From Streptomyces sp. P9-A2 (lineage in GTDB: Bacteria > Actinomycetota > Actinomycetes > Streptomycetales > Streptomycetaceae), in NCBI RefSeq assembly GCF_036634175.1, contig NZ_JAZIFX010000001.1, forward strand, positions 5,208,001 to 5,272,000: DNA of 64,000 bases. The letters are read 5' to 3'. A program made the position numbers and the translations under genes. Positions 18,580 to 28,618 of this stretch are shown piece by piece (within the stretch, counting starts at the first letter, position 1; every line of letters begins with the position of its first letter). The notes beneath the pieces were generated by a model. That model did not search any database, was not told the DNA's origin, and saw nothing but the letters and a program-made list of their open reading frames with translations.

Positions 18580-19983
18580 TCACGGGCGCGTCATCCGCAG
18601 GACGTCCAGGGCCTCGTCGAGCTGCTCCGCGCTGAGGTCGCCGCGCTCGACGTACCCGCTCTCCAGGACCACCTGACGGATGGTCTTCCGCTGTGCCAGC
18701 GCCTTCTTGGCGACCTTCGCGGCCTCCTCGTAGCCGATGTACTTGTTGAGCGGGGTGACCACGGACGGCGAGGACTCGGCGTACTCACGGGCACGCTCAC
18801 GGTCGGCCACGATCCCGTCGACCGTACGGTCGGCGAGCAGCCGGGAGGCGTTCGCGAGCAGCCGGATCGACTCCAGGACGTTCTTCGCGATGACGGGCAG
18901 CATCACGTTGAGCTCGAAGTTGCCGGACGCGCCCGCGGTGGCGACCGCCGCGTCGTTGCCCATGACCTGCGCGCAGACCATGAGCACGGCCTCCGGGACG
19001 ACCGGGTTGACCTTGCCGGGCATGATCGAGGAGCCGGGCTGGAGGTCGGGCAGGGTGATCTCGGCGAGACCGGTGCGGGGGCCCGAGGCCATCCACCGCA
19101 GATCGTTGGCGATCTTCGTCAGTCCGACCGCGATCGTCCGCAGCTGACCGCTGGTCTCCACGATGCCGTCCCGGGCGCTCTGCGCCTCGAAGTGGTCGCG
19201 GGCCTCGGTCAGCGGCAGCCCGGTGGCCTCGGCGACCTCCTCGATGACGGCGGCCGAGAACCCGGGCGGGGTGTTGATGCCGGTACCGACGGCGGTTCCG
19301 CCCAGCGGCAGCTCGGCCAGCCGCGGCAGGGAGGCGTGCAGCCGCTCGACCCCGTACCGCACCTGGGCCGCGTACCCGCCGAACTCCTGCCCGAGGGTGA
19401 CGGGTGTGGCGTCCATCAGGTGCGTACGCCCCGACTTCACCACGTCGGCGAACTCCCCGGCCTTGCGCTCCAGCGAGACCGCGAGGTGCTCCAGGGCCGG
19501 TACGAGGTCCCGGGTGACGGCGGCGGTGGCGGCGATGTGGATCGAGGACGGGAAGACGTCGTTGGACGACTGGGAGGCGTTGACGTGGTCGTTGGGGTGC
19601 ACGGGGCGCCCGAGCCGCTCGGTCGCCAGAGTGGCGATGACCTCGTTGGTGTTCATGTTGGACGAGGTGCCCGAACCCGTCTGGAACACGTCGACGGGGA
19701 AGTGCTCGTCCCACTTCCCCCCGGCGACCTCCCCGGCCGCCTCGCCGATCGCCCCGGCGATGTCCTCGTCCAGTACACCGAGGCGCGCGTTCACCTTCGC
19801 CGCGGCGCCCTTGATCCGGGCGAGGGCCTCGATGTGGGCGCGTTCGATGCGCTGCCCGGAGACCGGGAAGTTCTCCACGGCGCGCTGGGTCTGGGCGCGC
19901 CACTTGGCGTCGGCCGGTACCTGCACCTCCCCCATGGAGTCGTGCTCGATGCGGTAGCGCCGGTTGTCGTCCGTGGTCGTCAT
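18580..19983 (-). CDS. fumC: Class II fumarate hydratase
   Basis: This 467-residue cytosolic enzyme converts fumarate to malate in the TCA cycle. It shows the superfamily signature [11 protein letters not shown] with the catalytic Ser loop, [16 protein letters not shown], and [14 protein letters not shown]. The start is ATG 19983, with GGAGG eight bases upstream. Class II enzymes are iron-free and oxygen-stable. A class I iron-sulfur fumarase is encoded 3 kb away on the same strand. Confidence 0.95.
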   Translation of the reverse strand: MTTTDDNRRYRIEHDSMGEVQVPADAKWRAQTQRAVENFPVSGQRIERAHIEALARIKGAAAKVNARLGVLDEDIAGAIGEAAGEVAGGKWDEHFPVDVFQTGSGTSSNMNTNEVIATLATERLGRPVHPNDHVNASQSSNDVFPSSIHIAATAAVTRDLVPALEHLAVSLERKAGEFADVVKSGRTHLMDATPVTLGQEFGGYAAQVRYGVERLHASLPRLAELPLGGTAVGTGINTPPGFSAAVIEEVAEATGLPLTEARDHFEAQSARDGIVETSGQLRTIAVGLTKIANDLRWMASGPRTGLAEITLPDLQPGSSIMPGKVNPVVPEAVLMVCAQVMGNDAAVATAGASGNFELNVMLPVIAKNVLESIRLLANASRLLADRTVDGIVADRERAREYAESSPSVVTPLNKYIGYEEAAKVAKKALAQRKTIRQVVLESGYVERGDLSAEQLDEALDVLRMTRP

Positions 19984-20363
19984 CGTCGTACCTCCGAAGA
20001 TCCACAGCAGTGGTGTGGGCCGGGTGTATTCCTGCGGGCTCCTTGCCAGCATCCCGCGCGGGTACCCGGAACGGACTCCGCCCCGCCGCGAGGGAGCGGC
20101 GGGGCGGGGCGGAGTACCGCGTGCGGACCGGCGCCGGCCGGGTGCCCCGGGGGGTGCCCCTAAGCCCGGCGGCAATACCCCCAGGTCATCCCTTCGACAG
20201 GGGGCACACAGCCATACCGGACCCGGGGGCCAGGCGCCCCATTGCGAGGCCACGAATAAAGGTAACGGGGCAGGGCGAGTCGGACCCGGTGATGCCGGGT
20301 TTCACTCGATGGGGTGGCCGGCGGGGAACGCGTGGTGCGGCGTCGTGCGGGTGTCTACGATCG
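19984..20363. other. Intergenic region, fumC promoter side and probable left flank of the TnpB unit
   Basis: No gene is seen. A hairpin (ACCCGG/CCGGGT near 20287-20302, flanked by GAGT and ACTC) lies about 60 bases before tnpB and may belong to the left end of the insertion element. The fumC promoter is expected near 20000-20080. Confidence 0.4.
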
Positions 20364-21542
20364 GTGATCGTGAAGCTGATGGTGCGGGTCAAACTCCTGC
20401 CGACGCCCGAGCAGGCGGCGGCGCTGGAGTCGACCCTGCGCGCCTGCAACGAGGCCGCCACCTGGGCGGCCGAGGTCGCCTTCGCCGAGAAGGCGATGAA
20501 ACCCCTGCCCCTGCGCAAGCACACCTACCAGCAGGTCAAGACACGGTGGGGCCTGGGCGCGCAGGCCGCCCAGCATGCGATCAAGAAGACCTGTGACGCG
20601 TACACCACGCTGCGCGCCAACCTCCGGGCGGGCAACCACGGCAGGCCGGGCTCGAAGCGGTACGAGAGAGCCTCGGGCAAGCCGATCGCCTTCCGCGCGC
20701 GGGCGGCGCAGCCGTACGACGACCGGATGCTGTCCTGGCGGCACGAGGACCAAATGGTGTCGATCTGGACGACGTCCGGGCGGATGAAGAAGGTGGCGTT
20801 CACCGGCGAGGCCGGTCAGCTGGCCGTGGTGGCCGCACACCGGCGGGGCGAGTCCGATCTGCTGTGCCGGGACGGGCAGTGGTTTTTGTTGGTGACCTGC
20901 GACATCGCCGAGGCCGAACCGGACACGCACCCGGCCGGGTTCGTCGGGGTGGATCTGGGGATCGTCAACATCGCCACCACCTCCACCGGAATCCGGCACA
21001 GCGGCCGGCACCTCAACCGCCGCCGCGAGGCCGACCGGGCCCTGCGCTCCAAGCTGCAGAAGAAGGGCACGAAGTCGGCGAAGCGGCGGGCGAAGAAACA
21101 CGCGGGCAGGGAAGCCAGGCGCGCCCGCGACATCAACCACAAGATCAGCAAACGCATCGTGGCGGAGGCTCAACGCACCGGTCGCGGCATCGCCCTGGAG
21201 GACCTGGGCGGTATCCGTGAGCGGGCACGGCTGAAAAAGCCCCAGCGCGTCACGTTGCACTCCTGGTCGTTTCACCAGCTCGGCTCGTTCATCGCCTACA
21301 AGGCGAAGCGCGCCGGGGTGCCGGTGGTCCACGTCGACCCGGCGTACACCAGCCGGGAATGCTCCCGCTGTCATCACATCGCCAGAGCCAACCGGCCCTC
21401 CCAGGCCGTGTTCACCTGCGGGTCGTGCGGCTTCGCCGAGCACGCAGACCACAACGCGTCCCACAACATCAGCCACCGCGGCTGGTACGTGTGGGTCCGC
21501 GGGGCCGAGTCACAGGCCCCTGCTCTCACCCTCATCGCCTGA
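20364..21542 (+). CDS. tnpB: TnpB RNA-guided nuclease of an IS605/IS1341-type element
   Basis: The 392-residue TnpB begins VIVKLMVRVKLLPTPEQ. It carries the complete RuvC triad: Asp197 in VGVDLGI, Glu279 in ALEDLGG and Asp362 in ADHNASHNIS. The zinc ribbon has CSRCHH and CGSCG. TnpB proteins are RNA-guided DNA endonucleases that keep insertion sequences at donor sites; they are ancestors of Cas12. No tnpA (Y1 transposase) is present, so the unit could move only with a transposase supplied from elsewhere. The start could also be GTG 20370 or ATG 20379. It sits between the housekeeping fumC and an aminopeptidase gene. Confidence 0.9.
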   Translation: MIVKLMVRVKLLPTPEQAAALESTLRACNEAATWAAEVAFAEKAMKPLPLRKHTYQQVKTRWGLGAQAAQHAIKKTCDAYTTLRANLRAGNHGRPGSKRYERASGKPIAFRARAAQPYDDRMLSWRHEDQMVSIWTTSGRMKKVAFTGEAGQLAVVAAHRRGESDLLCRDGQWFLLVTCDIAEAEPDTHPAGFVGVDLGIVNIATTSTGIRHSGRHLNRRREADRALRSKLQKKGTKSAKRRAKKHAGREARRARDINHKISKRIVAEAQRTGRGIALEDLGGIRERARLKKPQRVTLHSWSFHQLGSFIAYKAKRAGVPVVHVDPAYTSRECSRCHHIARANRPSQAVFTCGSCGFAEHADHNASHNISHRGWYVWVRGAESQAPALTLIA

Positions 21543-21580
21543 CGCACCGCGACACGTAAAGGGGAGGAGCTGGACGCGGC

Positions 21581-21609
21581 CGGTTCCGTCGAAGCCATCG
21601 ACGGAACCG
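21581..21609 (+). ncRNA. Candidate 3' guide-RNA hairpin / right end of the TnpB unit
   Basis: A perfect 12-base-pair stem (CGGTTCCGTCGA with its complement, five-base loop) lies 38 bases after the tnpB stop. In IS605-type units the omega RNA overlaps the tnpB 3' end and continues into the right end, so this hairpin is a plausible part of it. It could equally be a terminator for the convergent genes. The exact right boundary is not resolved; it must be close to 21630-21650, next to the aminopeptidase stop codon. Confidence 0.4.
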
Positions 21610-21628
21610 AGCAGCAAGCCCGGGAACT

Positions 21629-22627
21629 TCAGCCCCGAGTAGTTGACGAGACGGCCTGCTGCCAGAGGGTGTGGGCGATGCCGTCGGCCGCGCGGTTCAG
21701 GCCGGTGGTGTTGACGTTGGTGAGGGTGTCGCAGGACCGGTGGTAGCAGGGGTCGTAGGCGGAACCGGCCGTGCCGCCCCATTTGGCGGCCTGTGCGGAC
21801 GTCTTGCGGGCGCTCGCGCCCATCGCGTAGCCGGAGGTGGGGATGCCGGCCTGCTGGAAGGGGTAGTCGTCGCTGCGCCCGGCGCCCTCGGTGTTCTCCT
21901 CGGGCCGCAGACCCAGCGAGTCCCAGTACGCCTTCATCGGCGCGGCGGCCGACGTGGTGATGCGGTTGATGAAGTAGCCGCCGTTGGTCGAGGCGACCAT
22001 GTCGAAGTTGTAGTACGCCCGGATAGTGGAGCGCTGGGTGGAGGAAAGCGAACGGACGTAGAACTCGGAGCCGTTGAGGCCCTGCTCCTCGTCGGTCCAC
22101 CAGGCGAAGCGGACCCGGTTGCGCATGGCCGGGTTCTGCTGGGCCAGGGTCAGGGCGTTCTCCAGGAGCGCGGCCGAGCCGGAGCCGTTGTCGTTCATGC
22201 CGGGGCCCGCCGAGACGCCGTCGAGGTGGGCGCCGAACATGTACACGTTGTTCGCGTCGCCCTGCGGCCACTCGGCGATCAGGTTGGGGCCCGCTCCGCT
22301 GGTGCAGCCGGAGGTGCAGGGCTGCTCGGTGACGGTGTAACCGGCCGCCTGCAGTTTGCCCTTCACGTAGGCGACCGAGTCGCGGTACCCCTGGGTGGTG
22401 GAGCGGCGGTTGCCGCCGTTGCGGCCGGCGATGGCGCTGAGCTCGCTCAGGTGCGCCCGCACCTTCGTCACGTCGACGTCGGGCGCGGCGAGCGCGTTCA
22501 CGTCGAGGGCGGGCGCGGCGAGGGCGGACCGGCCGGTGTCCGCGGGGGCGGCGGCCGCGGCGGGGAGTGTTCCGCAGCCGAGCACGACGGCGAGGGAGAA
22601 ACTCGCCACGGCGAATCGTCGTCTCAC
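21629..22627 (-). CDS. Secreted M28 aminopeptidase (SGAP-like)
   Basis: The 332-residue zinc peptidase has a signal peptide (VRRRF, hydrophobic stretch, Ala-rich cleavage region near residue 30). The M28 metal ligands are in order: His and Asp in [19 protein letters not shown], the catalytic Glu pair in WWTDEEQG, Asp in NFDMV and His in CYHRSCD. It resembles the Streptomyces griseus aminopeptidase. GTG 22627 is preceded by GGAGACA; longer frames add 17 or more non-homologous residues. Its last codons lie right next to the TnpB unit, which may have replaced the natural 3' flank. Confidence 0.9.
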   Translation of the reverse strand: MRRRFAVASFSLAVVLGCGTLPAAAAAPADTGRSALAAPALDVNALAAPDVDVTKVRAHLSELSAIAGRNGGNRRSTTQGYRDSVAYVKGKLQAAGYTVTEQPCTSGCTSGAGPNLIAEWPQGDANNVYMFGAHLDGVSAGPGMNDNGSGSAALLENALTLAQQNPAMRNRVRFAWWTDEEQGLNGSEFYVRSLSSTQRSTIRAYYNFDMVASTNGGYFINRITTSAAAPMKAYWDSLGLRPEENTEGAGRSDDYPFQQAGIPTSGYAMGASARKTSAQAAKWGGTAGSAYDPCYHRSCDTLTNVNTTGLNRAADGIAHTLWQQAVSSTTRG

Positions 22628-23060
22628 ACTGTCTCCTTCGGGAAGTGGCCGTGGGGTGGGCCACAGGGAGTCCGACATAGCGTGTGCATGTCAGATTGGC
22701 GAGAAGACTCACAGCGGAGGTCGAGGCAGTCAACGGAAACGGGGCCCGCGCGGGCAGGTTGTCCAAAAAAAGAACACGGCGTCCGCTATCCGGGCGCGCG
22801 GGCCCCCGCAGCAGCCCCCCACGGGCGTTTCCGGGGCCGGGGTCGAGGTCGGGGCCTGCCGTGAGGGCGCGGTCGGTGCCGAGCCGTTCCGGCAGCCGGT
22901 CGAGGGCGAACTATGGACGGCGGGGCCGCTCCCGGTCCGTCCGGAGTCGAGGGCGGGACCCGTTCAGGGCCGAAGGGGGTCCGGGGAGCGGCCCCGGAGG
23001 CGGGAGGGGAAGGAGCGGCGGGAGGTGAAACCCTCGACCGCCGCCCCCCCACCCGGGGCG
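22628..23060. other. Intergenic region without a visible gene
   Basis: The 433 bases carry the promoter of the aminopeptidase gene (right of 22627) and the downstream side of the class I fumarase gene. The part 22770-23050 is G/C-rich and purine-skewed with short repeats. I see no gene, RNA or clear terminator. Confidence 0.4.
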
Positions 23061-24755
23061 CTACGCCAGCCCCGGCCCCCGCACCGGGATCGACGTGAAC
23101 GTCGGCTGCTGCGGCGAAGGATCCTGGAAGAAGTCGTTGCCCTTGTCATCGACGACGACGAACGCCGGGAAGTCCTCGACCTCGATCTTCCAGACCGCCT
23201 CCATGCCGAGCTCCTCGTACTCCAGGACCTCGACCTTCTTGATGCAGTCCTGGGCGAGCCGGGCGGCCGGCCCGCCGATCGAGCCGAGGTAGAAGCCGCC
23301 GTGCGCGTCGCACGCGTCGGTGACCTGCTTGCTCCGGTTGCCCTTGGCGAGCATCACCCTGGAGCCGCCCGCCGCCTGGAACTGCTCGACGTAGGAGTCC
23401 ATCCGGCCGGCCGTCGTCGGGCCGAAGGAGCCGGACGCGTAGCCCTCGGGGGTCTTGGCCGGACCGGCGTAGTACACCGGGTGGTCCTTGAGGTACTGCG
23501 GCATCCCCTCGCCCGCGTCCAGCCGCTCCTTGATCTTGGCGTGCGCGATGTCGCGGGCCACCACCAGCGGGCCGGTGAGGGAGAGGCGGGTCTTGACCGG
23601 GTACTTGGTGAGCTCCGCGAGGATGGCGTCCATCGGCTGGTTCAGATCGATCTTGACAGGCTGTCCATCAGCGGCTCCGCCGCGGGCGCCCTCGGTCTCG
23701 AGGTGCTCGTCCGTCGTCTCCGGGAGGAACCGCGCGGGGTCCCGCTCCAGCTGCTCGAGGAAGACGCCCTCGGCGGTGATCTTCGCGACGGCCTGGCGGT
23801 CGGCGGAGCAGGAGACGGCGATCGCGACCGGGCAGGACGCGCCGTGCCGCGGCAGCCGGACCACGCGGACGTCGTGGCAGAAGTACTTGCCGCCGAACTG
23901 CGCGCCGATGCCGATCCTCTGGGTCAGCTCGAAGACCTTGTCCTCCAGCTCCTTGTCGCGGAAGCCGTGGCCCAGCGGGGAGCCCTCGGTCGGGATCTCG
24001 TCGAGGTAGTGCGCCGAGGCGTACTTCGCGGTCTTCAGCGCGTACTCGGCCGACGTGCCGCCGACGACGATCGCCAGGTGGTACGGCGGGCAGGCGGCCG
24101 TGCCGAGCGAACGGATCTTCTCCTCCAGGAACTTCATCATGGAGGACTCGTTCAGGACGGCCTTGGTCTCCTGGTAGAGGAAGCTCTTGTTCGCGGAGCC
24201 GCCGCCCTTGGCCATGAACAGGAACTTGTAGGCGTCGCCGTCGGTGGCGTACAGCTCGATCTGGGCGGGGAGGTTGGAGCCGGTGTTCTTCTCCTCCCAC
24301 ATGGTCAGGGGCGCCATCTGGGAGTAGCGCAGGTTGAGGTTGCGGTAGGCGTCGTAGATGCCCCGGGACAGGGCCTCCTCGTCACCGCCCTCGGTGAGGA
24401 CGTTCTGGCCGCGCTTGCCCATGACGATCGCGGTGCCGGTGTCCTGGCACATGGGGAGCACGCCCGCCGCCGCGATGTTGGCGTTCTTCAGCAGGTCCAG
24501 GGCGACGAACTTGTCGTTGGACGACGCCTCGGGGTCGTCGATGATGCGGCGCAGCTGGGCGAGGTGGGCGGGGCGCAGATAGTGCTGGATGTCGCGGATG
24601 GCCTCTTCGGCGAGCTTGCGCAGCGCCTGAGGCTCCACCTTGAGGAAGGTCCGCCCGTCGGCCTCGAAGGTGGAGACACCCTCGGAGGTCACCAGCCGGT
24701 AGGGGGTGGTGTCCTCTCCCATGGGGAGCAGATCGGCGTACTCGAACTCAGGCAT
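23061..24755 (-). CDS. Class I (4Fe-4S) fumarate hydratase
   Basis: The 564-residue enzyme has the class I fumarase layout. The N-terminal domain includes [17 protein letters not shown] with the first cluster Cys, [20 protein letters not shown], and [15 protein letters not shown]. The C-terminal swivelling domain includes [20 protein letters not shown] and AKGNRSKQV. It hydrates fumarate with an oxygen-sensitive [4Fe-4S] cluster. ATG 24755 is preferred because GAGGA precedes it by nine bases; ATG 24764 abuts the same Shine-Dalgarno. Streptomyces often keep both fumarase classes close together. Confidence 0.93.
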   Translation of the reverse strand: MPEFEYADLLPMGEDTTPYRLVTSEGVSTFEADGRTFLKVEPQALRKLAEEAIRDIQHYLRPAHLAQLRRIIDDPEASSNDKFVALDLLKNANIAAAGVLPMCQDTGTAIVMGKRGQNVLTEGGDEEALSRGIYDAYRNLNLRYSQMAPLTMWEEKNTGSNLPAQIELYATDGDAYKFLFMAKGGGSANKSFLYQETKAVLNESSMMKFLEEKIRSLGTAACPPYHLAIVVGGTSAEYALKTAKYASAHYLDEIPTEGSPLGHGFRDKELEDKVFELTQRIGIGAQFGGKYFCHDVRVVRLPRHGASCPVAIAVSCSADRQAVAKITAEGVFLEQLERDPARFLPETTDEHLETEGARGGAADGQPVKIDLNQPMDAILAELTKYPVKTRLSLTGPLVVARDIAHAKIKERLDAGEGMPQYLKDHPVYYAGPAKTPEGYASGSFGPTTAGRMDSYVEQFQAAGGSRVMLAKGNRSKQVTDACDAHGGFYLGSIGGPAARLAQDCIKKVEVLEYEELGMEAVWKIEVEDFPAFVVVDDKGNDFFQDPSPQQPTFTSIPVRGPGLA

Positions 24756-25145
24756 CTCGCCCATTCCTCACTCGACAGACGGCCGCCCGCCGACATCGGC
24801 GGGCGCTCACCAGCGTAGGACCTGCCGCCGGGAGTGGGCCTGTGAGGTTGTCCTCAGTAGCGGTCGGTCGCTTCCTCATGGCTTCCCGCCGGGTCACCTC
24901 ATGGCTTACCGCCGGGTCGGCGGACCTGGCGGACCTGGTGGGCCCGGTGGGCCCGGTGAGGCCGGTGGGCCCGGTGGGCCCGGTGGATCCAGTAGACCTG
25001 GTAGACCTGGTGGGGCTGGTGGGGGCTGGTGGGGGTGGCCGGGTCGGTGGGATCCGTTCGGCCGGTCCAATGGTTCCCGAGTCGTTCACGAGGAGTTGAC
25101 GACGGGGGGTAGTCGCGATCTATCGCGTTTGGGTAAGCTGCCGCC
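24756..25145. repeat. Intergenic repeats: 20-base direct repeat and 9-base GGGCCCGGT array
   Basis: Two near-identical copies of CCTCATGGCTTNCCGCCGGG lie at about 24876-24917. They are followed to about 25030 by a degenerate array of 9-base units (GGGCCCGGT, later GTAGACCTG). A Gly/Pro-rich frame across it looks like a by-product of the repeat, not a gene. The promoter of the DUF1707 gene lies after the array; TTGACG at 25096 may be a -35 box. Confidence 0.6.
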
Positions 25146-25841
25146 GTGGACCTTCAGAAGCACGCCCAGCCGCAGGACAGCGCACCGCGGGCCGCCGAAC
25201 TGCGCGTCTCGGACGCCGACCGCGACCGTGTCGCCGACCTTCTGCGCGAGGCCCTCGCCGAGGGCAGGCTGTCCCCCGAGGAGCACGCCGAGCGCGTCGA
25301 GGGCGTGCTGGCCGCCAAGACCGCCGGAGAGCTCGAGGTGTTCGTCCGGGATCTGCCGGGCGCCCACCAGCGGCGCGCGGCCCCTGCCTCGGCGCCCGGC
25401 CGGCCCACCGCGGGCGCCATCCCGATGGACCCCGACGACAACGTGGTGGCGGTCTTCAGCGCCGCCACCCGCAAGGGCCGCTGGCGGGCCGGCCGCCGCA
25501 TCCATGTGTACGCGGTCTTCGGCAATGTCGAGATAGACCTCAGCGAGGCGATCTTCGAGCACCAGCAGGTCATGATCAAGGCCTTCTCGGTCTTCGGCAA
25601 CGTCGAGGTCCGTGTCCCGGAGAACGTGTCGCTGCGCGGCATGGGCGGTGGTGTCCTCGGCAACTTCGAGGTGGCCTCGCTGGACTCCGAGGACCCCGAG
25701 GCCCCGGTGGTCTACGTGGACGGCTGGGCGGTGCTGGGCAACATCGAGGCGTGGCCCAAGCGGGGCAGGCTGGTGGCGGACATCCTCGACCGGGTGCAGC
25801 GCTCGGTGGACAAGGGTGTGCGCGGGCGCCAGGACCGTTGA
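25146..25841 (+). CDS. DUF1707 domain protein with C-terminal LiaF-like region
   Basis: The 231-residue protein starts at GTG 25146. Residues about 18-70 form the DUF1707 domain (ELRVSDADRDRVADLLREAL, GRLSPEEHAERVEGVLAAKT, ELEVFVRDLP). The C-terminal half has repeated AVFGNVEIDL, SVFGNVEVRVP and AVLGNIEAW strands of the kind seen in LiaF-type cell-wall stress proteins. There is no membrane helix, so it is probably a cytoplasmic regulator or adaptor. Function is unknown. Confidence 0.8.
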   Translation: MDLQKHAQPQDSAPRAAELRVSDADRDRVADLLREALAEGRLSPEEHAERVEGVLAAKTAGELEVFVRDLPGAHQRRAAPASAPGRPTAGAIPMDPDDNVVAVFSAATRKGRWRAGRRIHVYAVFGNVEIDLSEAIFEHQQVMIKAFSVFGNVEVRVPENVSLRGMGGGVLGNFEVASLDSEDPEAPVVYVDGWAVLGNIEAWPKRGRLVADILDRVQRSVDKGVRGRQDR

Positions 25842-26028
25842 CGGTCGTGAAGCGGGGCGGGCGGAGGCGCTGAAGCGGAGGCGCTCCGTCCGTACGGCTC
25901 GGAGGCGGCGTGGGCCGAATTCCGTTGTCGGAAGCGGCGGTTCGGGACTCAGTGCATAGGCGCACGCACAGCGGGTAAGCCTTGCTGCATCGTCTCTCGC
26001 TCGCGAAGCCGTCGTCAGGAGTAGACCC

Positions 26029-26406
26029 GTGCCGCAACCGCCGCATTCGTCCCTGCAGGTAGCTGCCGTTCCGGCCCAGCGGGTGCCGACGCGAGACAGG
26101 GACCAGGACGCGCCCTGGCACACCGAGGCGGTGTGCCGACGCGACGAGGCAGGCCTGTTCTTCGCCCCGTCGAAGGAGCCCACGGCCGCCAGGCTCTCCC
26201 GTGAGGAGGCCGCCAAGCGGGTCTGCGCCCGCTGTCCGGTGATGGTCGAGTGCAGGGAGCACGCCCTGCTCCAGCCCGAGCCCTACGGTGTCTGGGGCGG
26301 CCTGACCGCCGCCGAGCGCCGTGTGGTCCTGGCCCGACGCCGCCGCCGGGACGTGGAACTCCAGAAGACGGCCCGCACCGGCGGCTCCATAGCGGCAGCA
26401 GGCTGA
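26029..26406 (+). CDS. wblI: WhiB-family iron-sulfur regulator (WblI-like)
   Basis: The 125-residue protein has the four WhiB cysteines (AVCRRDEAGLFF, then VCARCPVMVEC) that bind a [4Fe-4S] cluster. The G(V/I)WGG turn (YGVWGGLTAAERR) and a basic C-terminal DNA-binding tail (RRRRR) follow. WhiB-like proteins bind the housekeeping sigma factor and sense redox or nitric oxide. GTG 26029 is preceded by AGGAG at good spacing. The symbol rests on memory that wblI lies between fumarase and glpX genes in S. coelicolor. Confidence 0.9.
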   Translation: MPQPPHSSLQVAAVPAQRVPTRDRDQDAPWHTEAVCRRDEAGLFFAPSKEPTAARLSREEAAKRVCARCPVMVECREHALLQPEPYGVWGGLTAAERRVVLARRRRRDVELQKTARTGGSIAAAG

Positions 26407-26742
26407 CCGGCCCCCGCAGCTCCGGTGCGAGGCACGTTTCCGCCTCCGGGAGGACTCACCGGGCGCGGGGAACTGCGTGCCCCGTGCTGCACGAGGGGCG
26501 CGTTCTCGGCCTGGAGCGACTCACAAGCCTGGAGTGACTCGACGGGGGTGCGGGGAACTGTGCGACGCCCCCTGCACGGGGGCGCCCGTCCCGCACCGTG
26601 GACCACAAGGGGCGCGGCGAACTGCGCGCCCGGCCACAGCGTGCGGGCCCACACCGTTCGACGAGACCGCCGGCGGCTCCCGGCGGCCCACGGACCGCAC
26701 ACCCGTGGGCCGCCCGCACGGCCTTCGTCGAACTCGGCGGAG
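26407..26742. repeat. Intergenic repeats of the GCGCGGGGAACTGCG type
   Basis: Three diverged copies of a GGCGCGGGGAACTGCGCG-like element lie near 26459, 26544 and 26608, with GC-rich inverted repeats between them. Sequences of this kind are common between Streptomyces genes. No gene is apparent. Confidence 0.6.
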
Positions 26743-27777
26743 CTACTTGGCGCGGTCGAAATCCACCGCGCTGTAGGCGCGCAGCTTGCTCAGCCGGTGC
26801 TCGGAGTCGATCCGCCGCACCGTGCCCGACTTGGACCGCATCACGATGGAGTCGGTCGTGGCGGTCTCGGACCGGTACCGCACGCCGCGCAGCAGCTCGC
26901 CGTCGGTGATGCCGGTGGCCACGAAGAACACGTTGTCGCCGGTGACGAGGTCGGCGTCGGTCAGCACCCGGTCGAGGTCGTGTCCCGCGTCGATCGCGCG
27001 CTGCCGCTCCGCGTCGTCCTGCGGCCACAGCTTGCCCTGGAGGGTGCCTCCGAGGCACTTCACGGCACAGGCCGAGATGATGCCCTCGGGGGTGCCGCCG
27101 ATGCCGAGCAGCAGGTCGATGCCGGTGCCCTCGCGCAGGGCGAGGATCGAGCCGGCCACGTCACCGTCGGAGATCAGCTTGATGCGCGCCCCGGTCTCCC
27201 GGATCTCGTTGATGATGCCCTCGTGCCGGGGCCGGTCGAGGATCACCACCGTGACGTCCTCGGGGGTGACCCGCTTGGCCTTGGCGACCCGGCGGATGTT
27301 CACGGCCACCGGCGCGTCGATGTCGACGAAGTCGGCGGCCTCGGGCCCGGTGACCAGCTTGTCCATGTAGAACACGGCCGAGGGGTCGAACATCGAGCCG
27401 CGTTCGGCGGCGGCCAGTACGGCGATCGCGTTGGTCATGCCCTTGGCGGTCAGCGTGGTGCCGTCGATCGGGTCGACGGCGATGTCGCACTCGGGCCCGG
27501 TCCCGTCGCCCACGCGTTCCCCGTTGAAGAGCATCGGGGCTTCGTCCTTCTCGCCCTCGCCGATGACGACGACGCCGTTCATCGAGACGGTGGAGACGAG
27601 GGTGCGCATGGCGCGTACCGCGGCACCGTCGGCGCCGTTCTTGTCGCCGCGCCCGACCCAGCGCCCGGCGGCCATCGCGGCGGCCTCGGTGACCCGGACG
27701 AGTTCCAGGGCGAGGTTGCGGTCGGGGGCTTCGGAGGGCACATCGAGCTCGGACGGCAATTGATGGTGTTCGGTCAT
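26743..27777 (-). CDS. glpX: Fructose-1,6-bisphosphatase class II
   Basis: The 344-residue cytosolic enzyme converts fructose-1,6-bisphosphate to fructose-6-phosphate in gluconeogenesis. GlpX motifs are clear: [36 protein letters not shown] with the metal ligands, and [17 protein letters not shown] 27777 has AAAGGTG upstream. It is the usual bisphosphatase of actinobacteria. The gene is divergent from the DUF4245 gene. Confidence 0.95.
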   Translation of the reverse strand: MTEHHQLPSELDVPSEAPDRNLALELVRVTEAAAMAAGRWVGRGDKNGADGAAVRAMRTLVSTVSMNGVVVIGEGEKDEAPMLFNGERVGDGTGPECDIAVDPIDGTTLTAKGMTNAIAVLAAAERGSMFDPSAVFYMDKLVTGPEAADFVDIDAPVAVNIRRVAKAKRVTPEDVTVVILDRPRHEGIINEIRETGARIKLISDGDVAGSILALREGTGIDLLLGIGGTPEGIISACAVKCLGGTLQGKLWPQDDAERQRAIDAGHDLDRVLTDADLVTGDNVFFVATGITDGELLRGVRYRSETATTDSIVMRSKSGTVRRIDSEHRLSKLRAYSAVDFDRAK

Positions 27778-27902
27778 CGGAGCGCACCTTTCTGTACGAC
27801 GACGGCCGGATGAGGGTGTTGCGCCAGACTCTAGCGCCGGGTGGACAGAATGAGCAGGGCCCCCCACGGATGAGCGGACCGGGCACCTGCGACGATAGGG
27901 GC

Positions 27903-28430
27903 GTGGCAGGAACGAACAGCACCCAGAAGTCGGCTCGGGACATGATTCTCTCCCTGAGTCTCATCTTGCTCGCCGCGGGAGTGATCTGGCTGTTCATCCC
28001 GCACGACGACAGTGAACCCGACCTCAAGCGGGTCGACTACCGCGTCGACCTGCTCACCGCGCGCCGCGCCGCCGTCTACCCGGTGGCCGCGCCCGAGGGT
28101 CTGCCCGAGGCGTGGAAGCCCACCTCCGTCCGTTTCCAGGGCGAAAAGTTCGATGCCTGGCACCTCGGCTACCGAGCCCCCGACGGGGAGTACGTGGCGG
28201 TCGAGCAGTCGACTCAGAAGCCGGTGGTCTTCATCGAGAGCGAGACCCAGGGCGCTGAGAAGACCGGGAAGACGCAGCAGATCGACGGCAGGACCTGGAC
28301 CCGGTACGAGGGCGATCAGTACGACGCGCTGGTGCTCGAGGAGGAGGGCTCGACCACGGTGGTGACGGGCACGGCGTCCTTCGCCCGGCTGACGGAGATG
28401 GCCGAGGCTCTGCGCACCGCGTCCGACTGA
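27903..28430 (+). CDS. DUF4245 membrane-anchored protein
   Basis: The 175-residue product starts at GTG 27903. One N-terminal membrane helix (residues about 13-33, [18 protein letters not shown]) is followed by an extracytoplasmic DUF4245 domain ([36 protein letters not shown]). A DUF4245 gene next to glpX is a conserved pairing in actinobacteria, which supports the call, but function is unknown. Confidence 0.85.
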   Translation: MAGTNSTQKSARDMILSLSLILLAAGVIWLFIPHDDSEPDLKRVDYRVDLLTARRAAVYPVAAPEGLPEAWKPTSVRFQGEKFDAWHLGYRAPDGEYVAVEQSTQKPVVFIESETQGAEKTGKTQQIDGRTWTRYEGDQYDALVLEEEGSTTVVTGTASFARLTEMAEALRTASD

Positions 28431-28500
28431 CCGGTTCGTGGCGACCGGTTCGTGGCGACCGGTTCGTGGCGACCGGTTCGTGACGACCGGTCCGTGACGA
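28431..28500. repeat. Five 14-base tandem repeats
   Basis: CCGGTTCGTGGCGA is repeated five times (three identical, two with one or two changes) immediately after the DUF4245 stop codon. Confidence 0.95.
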
Positions 28501-28560
28501 CCGGCGCACGGCAGGACCCCCCGACATGGGCAGGACCGCATACGGCAGAACCCCGACATG

Positions 28561-28599
28561 GGCAGGACCCCCCGACATGACATGTCGGGGGGTCCTGCC
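28561..28599. terminator. Bidirectional terminator hairpin
   Basis: A 19-base-pair inverted repeat (28561-28579 with 28581-28599) lies between convergent DUF4245 and nitroreductase genes. Partial copies of its left arm occur at 28509-28555, so the hairpin was partly duplicated. Confidence 0.85.
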
Positions 28600-28618
28600 G
28601 TATGCCGTGAGGCGACGA

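Noticed and set aside
24877..25099. Gly/Pro-rich and Val/Gly-rich small proteins in the 9-base repeat array
   Set aside because: Their composition follows from the DNA repeat in each frame; there is no supporting start or homology.
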